This document shows positions 8,536 to 16,007 of a stretch of 64,000 nt of DNA, one piece after another. Both the position numbers and the translations under genes were made by a program. The stretch spans positions 310,001 to 374,000 of the forward strand of contig NZ_QKOB01000003.1 of NCBI RefSeq assembly GCF_003226535.1, in the 5' to 3' direction. The notes beneath the pieces are model-generated. The model had not been told where the DNA came from. It did not search any database and saw only the letters and a program-made list of their open reading frames with translations. The stretch's first letter is position 1. Every line of letters starts with the position of its first letter. This DNA comes from Meiothermus sp. Pnk-1 (GTDB lineage: Bacteria; Deinococcota; Deinococci; Deinococcales; Thermaceae).

Positions 8536-9813
8536 TCACCTCAGGAACCGGACCGCCTCGCCCTGCACGTAGGAAACCTCGGGCCGGGTCTCAGCTACGA
8601 TCTTGCCGCGCTTGAGCACATAGCGGCGCATGGGCAGGGTGCGGATGGCGTCGTCCTCGGTAGGCACCGGCCAGACCACCAGGTCGGCGGGGTTACCCAC
8701 CGCGACGGCGTGCCCCTCCAGGCCCTCCCCGCCCCGCACCAGCCGGCCCTGCCAGATGGCGGCGGGACGAGAGGTAAGCATGGGAAAGAGCTGCGCCCGA
8801 TCTTCTTGGCCGGACATCAACCCCAGGTGCAGCAGCACGAAGGCGGTGTGCAGGGGGTCGCCCTTGCCCATGGGGTACCAGGGGTCCATCACCGAGTCGT
8901 GCCCGGCGGCCACGTTGACCCCCGCCGCCAGCAGCTCCTTGACCCGCGTGAGGCCGCGCCGGATGGGGTAGTGATCGAATCTCCCCTGCAGCACGGCGTT
9001 GTCGGGCGGGTTACAGATGACGTGCAGCCCGGCCCGCCGCACGTTGCCGATGATCTTGTCGGCGTAGGCGTTGTTGTAGGAGTGCATGGCGGTGGTGTGC
9101 GAGGCCGCCACCCGGCCCGACAGCCTCAGGCGCAGCGTCTCGGCGGCCATGGTCTCGAGGAAGCGGGAGTGGTCGTCGTCGGTCTCGTCGCAGTGGATGT
9201 CCACGGGCAAGCCGGTCTCGTGGGCCAGGGAGAGCGCGAACTTCACGTTCTGCACGCCGTACTCGCGGGTGATCTCGTAGTGTGGGATCCCCCCGATCAC
9301 ATCGGCGCCGAGCTCGACGGCTTTTCTGACCAGCTCATCGCCCCCTTCGAAGGAGAACATGCCTTGCTGCGGAAAGGCCACGATCTGGATGTCGATGAGT
9401 TCCCCCACCTCGGCCTTGATCTCGAGCAGGGCCTTGAGCGCGGTGAGGCTGGGGTCGCATACGTCGACGTGGGTGCGGATGTGGGTGACGCCGTGGGCCA
9501 CGAACCACGGCAGGGCCTTGAGCACCCGCGCGCGCACGTCCTCGCGGCTGAGTCGCCCCACCCGCTCCGCCCAGATGGCGATGCCCTCCCACAGCGAGCC
9601 CGAGCGGTTGGGCCGGGGGTCGCCCTCGGTGAGGATGGCGTCGAGGTGGATGTGGATCTCATAGAAGCTGGGGCTCACCAGGTTGCCCTCCGCCGAGATC
9701 TCCTCGCCTCCGCGCAGCCCCGGTTCGATGGCGGCGATGCGCCCACCCTCGAGGCCGATGTCCACCCGCCCCTCACGACCGGTGAGGCGTGCGTCCTTGA
9801 TAACCAGCTCCAT
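8536..9813 (-). CDS. codA: Cytosine deaminase / amidohydrolase
   Basis: 425 residues. It catalyses cytosine + water to uracil + ammonia in the cytosol and so feeds the uracil-reducing enzymes encoded upstream. The start ATG 9813 gives MELVIKDARL, a normal amidohydrolase N terminus. Metal and catalytic motifs of E. coli CodA are visible in order: HIHLD (HxH), DIHCDETDDDHSRF (His plus the catalytic Glu), ASHTTAMHSYNNAY, LQGRFDHYPIRRG, and AGHDSVMDPWYPMG (the final metal Asp). These are close to CodA rather than to guanine deaminase or isoguanine-specific members, although the substrate cannot be fixed from sequence alone. The gene sits 11 bp after the ABC ATPase. Confidence 0.88.
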   Translation of the reverse strand: MELVIKDARLTGREGRVDIGLEGGRIAAIEPGLRGGEEISAEGNLVSPSFYEIHIHLDAILTEGDPRPNRSGSLWEGIAIWAERVGRLSREDVRARVLKALPWFVAHGVTHIRTHVDVCDPSLTALKALLEIKAEVGELIDIQIVAFPQQGMFSFEGGDELVRKAVELGADVIGGIPHYEITREYGVQNVKFALSLAHETGLPVDIHCDETDDDHSRFLETMAAETLRLRLSGRVAASHTTAMHSYNNAYADKIIGNVRRAGLHVICNPPDNAVLQGRFDHYPIRRGLTRVKELLAAGVNVAAGHDSVMDPWYPMGKGDPLHTAFVLLHLGLMSGQEDRAQLFPMLTSRPAAIWQGRLVRGGEGLEGHAVAVGNPADLVVWPVPTEDDAIRTLPMRRYVLKRGKIVAETRPEVSYVQGEAVRFLR

Positions 9814-9824
9814 AGGTTTCGTCT

Positions 9825-10646
9825 CTACTCCTGCACCTCGAAGCCGTGCCCTTTGCGCAAGGCCTCGCGCACCTGGGTGGCGATCTCGAAGAAGCGGGTG
9901 GTCTCGCGGGTCTCGAAGCTGCGCGGTTGGGGCAGGTCCACCGGGATCACGGTCTCGATCTTGCCGGGGCGCGGGGTCATGACCACGATGCGCGTGGAGA
10001 GGAAGACCGCCTCGGGGATGGAGTGGGTGACGAAGATGACGGTCTTGCCGGTCTCGCGCCACAGCCGCAAAAGCTCGAGGTTGAGGTTCTCCCGCGTGAT
10101 CTCGTCGAGGGCGCCGAAGGGCTCGTCCATGAACAAAAGCTGCGGGTCAAAGGCCAGCGCGCGGGCGATGGAAACCCGCTGCTGCATCCCGCCCGAGAGC
10201 TGCCAGGGGTAGTGGCGGGCGAACTTCTCCAGCCCCACCAGCGCCAGCATCCGCTCGGCGCGGGGTTTGTGCTCGGCCTTGGGCACACCCATCACCTCCA
10301 GCGGCAGCATCACGTTCTGCAGCACGGTGCGCCACTCCATGAGGGTGGGGGCTTGGAAAACGTAGCCGTAGGCTCGGGCTTTGCGCGCCTCCTCCGGGGT
10401 TTTGCCGCCGATGCGGATGCTGCCGGAGGTAGGCTGGATGAGGTCGGCCAGAAGCCGAAGGAGGGTGGTCTTGCCACAGCCGGAGGGCCCGATGAGCGAG
10501 ATGAACTCGCCCTGGGCGACCTCGAGGCTCGCGTTTTGCAAGGCCACGGTGCCGGTGGGGAACACCATCGAGACCTCCTTCACCGACACCAGGCTGGCGG
10601 CGCTGGGGGTTGGGTGGGGGGTGGGCTGGGATTGGGTCACAGGCAC
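9825..10646 (-). CDS. ABC transporter ATPase (NitT/TauT type), shared by two importers
   Basis: 273 residues. All nucleotide-binding motifs are intact: Walker A GPSGCGKTT, Q-loop VFQAP, signature LSGGMQQRVSIARAL, Walker B LLFMDEP and H-loop VTHS. It is the only ATPase among two binding proteins and three permeases, so it must serve both importers or a second ATPase lies elsewhere. The start is probably GTG 10646, whose ribosome site overlaps the dihydropyrimidinase stop (TGAGGTG); GTG 10640 is an alternative. The N-terminal about 20 residues are Pro/Thr-rich and probably disordered. Confidence 0.87.
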   Translation of the reverse strand: MPVTQSQPTPHPTPSAASLVSVKEVSMVFPTGTVALQNASLEVAQGEFISLIGPSGCGKTTLLRLLADLIQPTSGSIRIGGKTPEEARKARAYGYVFQAPTLMEWRTVLQNVMLPLEVMGVPKAEHKPRAERMLALVGLEKFARHYPWQLSGGMQQRVSIARALAFDPQLLFMDEPFGALDEITRENLNLELLRLWRETGKTVIFVTHSIPEAVFLSTRIVVMTPRPGKIETVIPVDLPQPRSFETRETTRFFEIATQVREALRKGHGFEVQE

Positions 10647-10647
10647 C

Positions 10648-12027
10648 TCAGAAGTACATCGGCTCGCGCCGCAACAGCTTGCCGCGCCCCTTCTCGCCCA
10701 CGAACTGGCCGTCGCGCACCTGCACCTTGCCCCGCACGGTCACCACGCTGGGCCGCCCGTCGATCTCGAAGCCCTCGAAGCCGTTGTAATCGTTGTTGAC
10801 ATGCTGGGTCTGGGCCGAGATGACCCCCCGGTAGTGGGGATCGTAGACCACCAGGTCGGCGTCTGCGCCCACGGCAATCGTGCCCTTGCGCGGGAAGAGC
10901 CCGAAGAGCTTGGCGGCCTTGGTGCTGGCGGCGTCCACGAAGCGGTGGAGGTCGAGGTGGCCCCGGCTCACCCCGTAGGTGTAGAGCAGGTTCACCCGGT
11001 CCTCGATGGCCGGGATGCCGTTGGGGATCTTGGTGAAGTCCCCCTCGCCCAGCCGCTTCTGTTCGGTGTCGAAGGGGCAGTGGTCGGTGCCCACGGTATC
11101 GATGAAACCCTGGGCCAAGGCGTCCCACAAGGCCTTCTGGTTGCGCTTGTCGCGCAGGGGTGGCGACATGATGAACTTCATGGCCTCTACCCCGCCCCGC
11201 TCGGCATAGGTCTTGTCGAGCAAAAAGTGGGGGATCACGCTCTCGATGTAGATGGGCACGCCGCGCGCCTTGGCGGCCATGGCCGCGTCCAGGGCGGGCT
11301 TGCAGGAGAGGTGCACCACGTAGCCGGTGGCGCCGGTGGTCTCGAGGAAGGTCGCGAAGCGGCTGGTCCCCTCGGCCTCCACCGCCTCCGGGCGGCTGGG
11401 CTCGTGCCACTCGGGGCCGGTCTTGCCCTCGGCCAGCAGGCTCTGCTGCAAGCGCCCTACCAGCTCGGCGTTCTCGCAGTGCGCCGTGACGATGACGCCC
11501 AGCTCCTTAGCCAGCTTCATGGTCTGGTACATCTCCCCGTCGTCCACGCCGAAGAAGTTCTTGTACGACAGGAAGATCTTGAAGCTGGTGATCCCGTCTT
11601 TGACGATCTCGCGCAGCTCGCCTTCGGTCTTGTCGTCGAACTTGGTCACCGCCATGTGGAAGGTGTAGTCGCAAGCGCTGTTCCCCTCGGCCTTGCTCTT
11701 CCACAGGTGGTAGCCCTCGAGCGCATCGTCGCCCCGGTTAGGGCAGCACATCTCGATGTAGGTGGTCGTACCCCCGATGAGCGCGGCGATGCTGCCGGTT
11801 TCGTGGGTGTCCTTGGCAAAAGTGGCCATGAAGGGCAGGTAGATGTGCACGTGGGGGTCGATAAAGCCGGGAAAGACGTACTTGCCCGTCGCGTCGATGA
11901 CCTCGGTGCCAGGGGGGGCCTCGAGGTTTTGCCCGATGCGGGTGATGGTTTCATCTTCGACGTAGATATCGGCCTTGTAGCGCGAATCCGCGGTGACGAT
12001 CTCGCCGTTTTTGATCAGGAGTCCCAT
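10648..12027 (-). CDS. Dihydropyrimidinase (D-hydantoinase)
   Basis: 459 residues, usual family length. It hydrolyses dihydrouracil or dihydrothymine to N-carbamoyl-beta-alanine (or the methyl form), the second step of reductive pyrimidine breakdown. Visible motifs: GFIDPHVHIYLPF (metal HxH), SFKIFLSYK with the lysine that is carbamylated to bridge two metals, VTAHCEN, VVHLSC, and GTDHCPFD with the metal-binding Asp. ATG 12027 is preferred over GTG 12033 because GAGGTGG then sits at a normal distance. It lies between the Uma2 gene and the ABC ATPase, all closely packed. Confidence 0.9.
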   Translation of the reverse strand: MGLLIKNGEIVTADSRYKADIYVEDETITRIGQNLEAPPGTEVIDATGKYVFPGFIDPHVHIYLPFMATFAKDTHETGSIAALIGGTTTYIEMCCPNRGDDALEGYHLWKSKAEGNSACDYTFHMAVTKFDDKTEGELREIVKDGITSFKIFLSYKNFFGVDDGEMYQTMKLAKELGVIVTAHCENAELVGRLQQSLLAEGKTGPEWHEPSRPEAVEAEGTSRFATFLETTGATGYVVHLSCKPALDAAMAAKARGVPIYIESVIPHFLLDKTYAERGGVEAMKFIMSPPLRDKRNQKALWDALAQGFIDTVGTDHCPFDTEQKRLGEGDFTKIPNGIPAIEDRVNLLYTYGVSRGHLDLHRFVDAASTKAAKLFGLFPRKGTIAVGADADLVVYDPHYRGVISAQTQHVNNDYNGFEGFEIDGRPSVVTVRGKVQVRDGQFVGEKGRGKLLRREPMYF

Positions 12028-12039
12028 ATCCACCTCGCT

Positions 12040-12615
12040 CTACTCGAAAACACCACGGTAAATCTGCGGCAACGTGAGGCTACCGCCTAAGCAGGGCAAG
12101 GGAATCTCGCCGTCTCCGGTCAGGTCCCGCTCCTGCCAACGCCCCTCGGAATCCCGCCAGCAGTGCCGGACGAAGAGGCTGTCCTGGTCAACCATCAGGT
12201 AGGTACGCAGGCTGGGGATGCGGGTGTACTCGAGCCGTTTCTCCCGCAGGTCGATGCTCAGGGTCGAAGGGGAAAGCACCTCGACCAGGATGCAGGGCTC
12301 GGTTTCGTAGTATTCGTTGGGCAGGGGTTTGTCGCATACCACCATCACGTCCGGGTAGTAGAAGGCCTGTTCGGTGTCGTAGCCCCCCTCCTTGCCCACC
12401 CGAAGTTTCATGCCTTCCAGGTAAACCCGGCACGACCGGTCCTGGGCCATCTGCCAGCACAGGGCATGGATGTTCCCCGCGATGCGGTTGTGGCGGCTGC
12501 TCCCACCCGCCATCGCGTACACCTGGCCCCCCACATACTCTCGGCGTACGGGGGAGGACGGTTCGCTGCTGAGGTATTCCGCGACGCTCATGGGCTTGAG
12601 AACGGGCTTGATCAT
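12040..12615 (-). CDS. Uma2 family (DUF820) PD-(D/E)XK nuclease-like protein
   Basis: 191 residues. The core has the Uma2 pattern: SVAEYLSSEP, a YVGGQVYAMAGGS turn, HNRIAGNIH, YYPDVMVVCD (catalytic Asp region) and ILVEVLSPST (Glu of the E-x-K-like element), followed by KRLEYTRIPSLRTYLMVDQ. Members are common in cyanobacteria and Thermus-type genomes; their biological role is unknown. The gene interrupts the otherwise metabolic pre operon, 9 bp after preA and 12 bp before the dihydropyrimidinase. The sequence TAGACT, formed partly by the preA stop codon, lies 6 bp before its ATG and looks like a leaderless promoter, so it may be expressed separately. Confidence 0.85.
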   Translation of the reverse strand: MIKPVLKPMSVAEYLSSEPSSPVRREYVGGQVYAMAGGSSRHNRIAGNIHALCWQMAQDRSCRVYLEGMKLRVGKEGGYDTEQAFYYPDVMVVCDKPLPNEYYETEPCILVEVLSPSTLSIDLREKRLEYTRIPSLRTYLMVDQDSLFVRHCWRDSEGRWQERDLTGDGEIPLPCLGGSLTLPQIYRGVFE

Positions 12616-12624
12616 GACCCAAGT

Positions 12625-14010
12625 CTAGTGGATCTCAATCCCCACCTCTTTGCGGTAGCGCTCCATGGCCTCCCAGTCGGTGCCCACCTCGGGCCGCTCG
12701 CGGGTGAGCTGGTCCCAGGTGATGCTCGCGCGCCCCGAAGGCAGCTCGACCATCTCGATGCAGCCCTCCACCGGGCAGACGTTGTGACACAGCCGACAGC
12801 CCACGCAGTCCTCTTCGCGCACCACCGGTTGCGGGCGGGTGGAGATGGCCTCGTGCTTGCCGTTCGAGCGCACGTCATAGCGGTAAGGCGGCACCACCTT
12901 CCCGCTCGAGTCCACCAGGTCGATGCACTGGTGGGCGGTGTCGTTGCAGGCCACGTAGCAGAGGTTGCACTTGATGCACTTGTCGGGATCGATGCGGGCG
13001 ACGGCGCGGAAGGAAAGGTCGAAGTCCTTGAAGTCGGAGATGCGCCAGAGGCTCTTGCCCACCACCTCGTCCACCGTCTTGAAGCCCTTGGCGTCCATCC
13101 AGGCCGAAAGCCCGTCGCACAGATCCTCGATGATGCGGTAGCCGTAGTGCATGACCGCGGTGCAGACTTGCAGGCTGCTGGCCCCTAACAGTAGAAACTC
13201 CGCCGCGTCACGCCAGGTGGAGATGCCGCCCATGCCGCTGATGGGGATGCCGCTCTGGGCTACTTCGGGCGTGGTGGCTACTTGCGAGAGCAGATGCAGG
13301 GCGATGGGCTTGACCGCCGGCCCGGCGTAGCCCCCGTGCCCGCCCTTGCCGCCGATATTGGGGGTGATCTCGAGCGTGTCCAGATCCACCCCGATGATCG
13401 AGTTGATGGTGTTGATCAGGCTGATGGCCTGGGCCCCTCCGGCCACGGCGGCCTTGGCCGGGTAGGAGATGTTGGTGATGTTAGGGGTGAGCTTGACGAT
13501 GACCGGGATTTTCGCCACCGAGGTCACCCAACTCGTGATCTGCTCGCAGTACTCGGGCACCTGGCCCACCGCGCTGCCCATGCCGCGCTCGCTCATGCCG
13601 TGGGGGCAGCCGTAGTTGAGCTCGATGCCGTCGGCGCCGGTGTCCTCGATCCGCATCACGATCTCGCGCCAGGCCTCGGGCGTGGATTCGACCATGGCCG
13701 AGACGATCACCGCGCGGTCGGGCCAGTGGCGCTTGACGTCGCGGATCTCCCGCAGGTTGACCTCTAAAGGACGGTCGGAGATCAGCTCGACGTTGTTGAT
13801 GGCCAGCATCTTCTGGGAGCCGTAGTGCCAGGCTCCATAGCGGTTGGACACGTTGAGCACGGGAGCCCCGATGGTCTTCCACACCGCCCCGCCCCAGCCC
13901 GCCTCGAAGGCCTTGTGGATCTGGGCCCCCGAGTTGGTCGGCGGGGCCGAGGCCAGCCAGAAGGGATTGGGGGACTTGATGCCCGCGAAATGGATGCGAA
14001 GGTCAGCCAT
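12625..14010 (-). CDS. preA: NAD(P)-dependent dihydropyrimidine dehydrogenase, catalytic subunit
   Basis: 461 residues. Residues 1-330 form the FMN-binding TIM barrel related to dihydroorotate dehydrogenase (ASAPPTNSG, ELNYGCPHGMSERGMGS, SGMGGISTWRDAAEFLLLGA). Residues 345-418 carry two ferredoxin clusters (CIKCNLCYVAC and CVGCRLCHNVCPVEGC). With PreT it reduces uracil/thymine to the dihydro form, or the reverse. It is longer than E. coli PreA (about 411 aa). At the place where mammalian DPD has a catalytic cysteine in GMGLACGQ, this protein reads GMGSAVGQ; a serine may act instead, as I infer. It is preceded by preT. Confidence 0.92.
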   Translation of the reverse strand: MADLRIHFAGIKSPNPFWLASAPPTNSGAQIHKAFEAGWGGAVWKTIGAPVLNVSNRYGAWHYGSQKMLAINNVELISDRPLEVNLREIRDVKRHWPDRAVIVSAMVESTPEAWREIVMRIEDTGADGIELNYGCPHGMSERGMGSAVGQVPEYCEQITSWVTSVAKIPVIVKLTPNITNISYPAKAAVAGGAQAISLINTINSIIGVDLDTLEITPNIGGKGGHGGYAGPAVKPIALHLLSQVATTPEVAQSGIPISGMGGISTWRDAAEFLLLGASSLQVCTAVMHYGYRIIEDLCDGLSAWMDAKGFKTVDEVVGKSLWRISDFKDFDLSFRAVARIDPDKCIKCNLCYVACNDTAHQCIDLVDSSGKVVPPYRYDVRSNGKHEAISTRPQPVVREEDCVGCRLCHNVCPVEGCIEMVELPSGRASITWDQLTRERPEVGTDWEAMERYRKEVGIEIH

Positions 14011-14031
14011 AGGTGCTCCTTTCGGTCGCGT

Positions 14032-14051
14032 CTTAGGTCCTACGTCGTACG
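14032..14051 (+). repeat. Dispersed 20-bp repeat, copy 1
   Basis: CTTAGGTCCTACGTCGTACG in the preT-preA gap. A copy with one mismatch is at 25627-25646, also in a non-coding gap. Both are followed by further tacgN-rich sequence. Confidence 0.7.
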
Positions 14052-14065
14052 CCTCGTGCCTGTCG

Positions 14066-15403
14066 CTAGTCGTCCGCCGCCGCGCGGAGCGGCAGCAGCT
14101 TGCGGTGGATGGCGAAGGCCGCCAGCTTACCGTCCTCCACGGCCATCACCGTCGAGGCCGAGCCCTTCGCCCGCACGCAGTCACCGCCCGCGTACACGCC
14201 GGGGAGGCTGGTCTCGAGGTCGTCATTCACCTTGATGTAGCCCCGCTCGGTCGCCAGCCCCAGCATCTGGGCCAGGGTGGGCTTCTCCTGCCCGATGGCC
14301 TTGACCACCTGGTCGCAGGGCAGCACGAACTCCGAACCGGGTACGGGCACCGGTGCAGGACGACCCGAGGCGTCGGGCGCGCCCAGTTCCATCCGCACGC
14401 ACTCGAGCCCCCTCACCTTCCCACCCTCCACCATCACCCGCACCGGCTGGGTGAGGAAGCGGAACTCGATGCCCTCCTTCTTGGCGAACTCGTACTCGTG
14501 GGGGTAAGCGGTCATCTCGGCGTCGGTGCGGCGGTAGACCATGGTCACGCGAAGGGCGCCCAGCCGCTTGGCGATGGTGGCACAGTCGATGGCGGTGTTG
14601 CCCGCGCCGATGACCACCACCTCCCGGCCTATCTCGAGGCCCTGGGGGTCCAGCTTGCTTTGCTCGATGTAGCTGAGGCCATCGAGGATGTGCTCCTCCC
14701 CGGGGATGCCCATAGCGGGGACCGCCCCCAGGCCCACGCCCAGGAAGACGGCGTCGTACTCCCGGCGAAGCTCCTCGAAGGAGAGGTTCTTCCCCAGCTC
14801 CATCCCGGTCCTTACCTCCACCCCCAACCGCCTGACCATCTCCACCTCGGCCAGCGCGACCTCCACCGGCTCGCGCAGCCGGATGATGCCGTAGGTGCTA
14901 AGACCCCCAGGCAGTTCGCGTTTTTCAAATACCGTGACGCTGTGGCCCAGCTTGGCCAGCTCGCCTGCACAGGTCAGCCCGGCGGGCCCCGCCCCGATCA
15001 CCGCCACCTTCTTGCCGGTAGGGGGGCCGGGCTTGAACACGTCGATGCCCCGTTCGTAGACGTAGTCGGTGGCGTAGCGCTGCAAGCGCCCGATCATGAT
15101 GGGCCGCTCCTCGGCATTCAGCACACAGGCGCCCTCACACAGCTCCTGCACCGGGCAGACCCGGGCGCAGGTGGCCCCCATCAGGTTGGCCTCGAGGATG
15201 GTGCGGGCCGCGCCCACCACGTTCCCGCTGGCAATCTTCTTGATGAACTTGGGGATGTCGATGTGGGTGGGGCAGGCGTGGGTACAGGGCGCGTCGTAGC
15301 AGTAGAGGCAGCGGTTGGCTTCCACGGCTGCCTCGTGGTCGGTGAGCGGCGGGTAGTACTCCGCCAACACCTCCTCGGGCCGAATGATCGAACGATGGTC
15401 CAC
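14066..15403 (-). CDS. preT: NAD(P)-dependent dihydropyrimidine dehydrogenase, FAD/FeS subunit
   Basis: 445 residues, first gene of the operon. The N-terminal cysteine-rich region (CLYCYDAPCTHACPTHID and CARVCPVQELCEGACV) matches the GltD/PreT iron-sulfur domain. It is followed by the FAD motif GAGPAGLTCAGELA, the NAD(P) motif VIGAGNTAIDCA near residue 250, and the C-terminal GVYAGGDCVR. PreT takes electrons from NAD(P)H and passes them to PreA. The start is GTG 15403 with GGAGG 6 bp upstream. The 55-bp gap to preA contains a copy of a dispersed 20-bp repeat. Confidence 0.92.
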   Translation of the reverse strand: MDHRSIIRPEEVLAEYYPPLTDHEAAVEANRCLYCYDAPCTHACPTHIDIPKFIKKIASGNVVGAARTILEANLMGATCARVCPVQELCEGACVLNAEERPIMIGRLQRYATDYVYERGIDVFKPGPPTGKKVAVIGAGPAGLTCAGELAKLGHSVTVFEKRELPGGLSTYGIIRLREPVEVALAEVEMVRRLGVEVRTGMELGKNLSFEELRREYDAVFLGVGLGAVPAMGIPGEEHILDGLSYIEQSKLDPQGLEIGREVVVIGAGNTAIDCATIAKRLGALRVTMVYRRTDAEMTAYPHEYEFAKKEGIEFRFLTQPVRVMVEGGKVRGLECVRMELGAPDASGRPAPVPVPGSEFVLPCDQVVKAIGQEKPTLAQMLGLATERGYIKVNDDLETSLPGVYAGGDCVRAKGSASTVMAVEDGKLAAFAIHRKLLPLRAAADD

Positions 15404-15432
15404 GGTGGGCCTCCTTAAGAGCAGACTGTGCG

Positions 15433-15452
15433 ACTACGCCCTATAGCGTAGT
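15433..15452 (-). promoter_or_regulatory. Inverted-repeat operator candidate over the preT promoter
   Basis: ACTACGC (15433-15439) and GCGTAGT (15446-15452) form a perfect 7-bp inverted repeat around a 6-bp TA-rich centre. It overlaps the candidate -10 of the preT promoter on the minus strand, where a repressor would block transcription of the catabolic operon. Confidence 0.5.
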
Positions 15453-15474
15453 TCCCCCCTCGAGCCCGTATCAA
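15445..15474 (-). promoter_or_regulatory. preT: Candidate promoter of the pre operon
   Basis: Minus-strand TTGATA (15469-15474), an 18-bp spacer and TACGCT (15445-15450), about 40 bp before the GTG of preT. The -35 is good; the -10 matches only the TANNNT frame. Operator-like symmetry on both sides supports it. Confidence 0.45.
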
Positions 15475-15475
15475 C

Positions 15476-15488
15476 GGACACAGTGTCC
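15476..15488. promoter_or_regulatory. 13-bp palindrome GGACACAGTGTCC upstream of the preT -35
   Basis: A perfect 6-bp inverted repeat around a single base, one base upstream of the candidate -35 of the pre operon. Position suggests an activator or second repressor site. The cognate regulator is not encoded in this window. Confidence 0.45.
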
Positions 15489-15660
15489 AAAAACGCTTTC
15501 CACTTATCCATACTCCCAAAAGCAAACCTTTTCAAGGGACAACGGCCTCGAATGCGAAGGTTCGAGCCCTCACGGGAGCCGACTTAACCCTTGTGGCTGG
15601 TTTGGTCTGGGGCTTAGGGGTGGCCCAGGATGACCTCGAGCCTGCGCTGGCAGCCCAGCG

Positions 15661-15712
15661 TTGATATATTATGCAAATTTACGGTAATTAATTCAATACC
15701 CCGAGGCGGGGT
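15661..15712 (+). promoter_or_regulatory. AT-rich promoter with leader hairpin
   Basis: TTGATA (15661-15666), an 18-bp spacer and TAATTA (15685-15690). The sequence that follows contains ACCCCG-AGG-CGGGGT (15698-15712), a 6-bp hairpin, and then AAGGAG and the mini-ORF at 15754. Local base composition differs sharply from the rest of the window. Confidence 0.45.
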
Positions 15713-15753
15713 TGCTGATGCAAAATATTCTTTAATACACACAAGGAGCTCAT

Positions 15754-15816
15754 ATGATACGCTTCTGGCGGACAGGGAAAGCGTTGCAAGATCATACTGT
15801 TACGCCGGTAACTTGA
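15754..15816 (+). CDS. Possible 20-residue peptide ORF
   Basis: ATG 15754 has AAGGAG 6 bp upstream and lies behind the AT-rich promoter. The product would be 20 residues (MIRFWRTGKALQDHTVTPVT). The last codons overlap the inverted repeat GTTAC-gccg-GTAAC (15799-15812). It could be a leader peptide, the remnant of a decayed gene, or chance. No function can be assigned. Confidence 0.25.
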   Translation: MIRFWRTGKALQDHTVTPVT

Positions 15817-15913
15817 CGCTCGCCGGTCGCAAGGCGCGGTGGCGCATCTGAAAAGCCGGCCAATGGGGTTGCCGCTACCTAGCGGGCAAAAGCCCCTTGT
15901 TTCCGCGCCAAAA

Positions 15914-15971
15914 GTCCTACAATACGGATATGAACAAGCTCCGCTCGAGGCATCGAGGGCGCCAAAGATGA
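15914..15971 (+). CDS. Possible leaderless 13-codon ORF with its own -10 box
   Basis: TACAAT lies 6 bp before ATG 15930, the spacing seen at other likely leaderless genes in this window. The frame ends at TGA 15969-15971 after 13 codons, rich in Arg. A weak TTG-containing -35 lies about 15 bp upstream. It may be a chance frame below a real promoter that transcribes toward lon. Confidence 0.2.
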
Positions 15972-15982
15972 GATGGGCCAAT

Positions 15983-16003
15983 GTTGAGTGAAGTGTGCTC
16001 AAC
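15983..16003 (+). promoter_or_regulatory. HAIR-like operator (HspR site) upstream of lon
   Basis: TTGAGT (15984-15989), a 7-bp spacer and GCTCAA (15997-16002), within a 6-bp perfect inverted repeat GTTGAG/CTCAAC. The published HAIR consensus for the heat-shock repressor HspR is CTTGAGT-N7-ACTCAAG; 11 of 14 positions match here. It ends 5 bp before the lon -35, where bound repressor would block RNA polymerase. Confidence 0.7.
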
Positions 16004-16007
16004 TGAT

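Noticed and set aside
7753-10212. Plus-strand open frame of 819 codons opposite the ABC permease, cytosine deaminase and ATPase genes
   Set aside because: It is the antisense shadow of three recognised genes, a common effect of GC-rich third positions. Its translation is low-complexity (runs of H, Q, G, D) and has no recognisable domain.
10381-12090. Plus-strand frame of 569 codons opposite the dihydropyrimidinase
   Set aside because: Antisense shadow with biased composition; the opposite strand carries a complete enzyme with catalytic motifs.
15555-15590. tRNA-like segment GGTTCGAGCCCTCACGGGAG upstream of lon
   Set aside because: The T-loop-like TTCGAGC is there, but the T stem pairs over only three bases and no acceptor, D or anticodon arm can be drawn. 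Too little even for a tRNA fragment claim.
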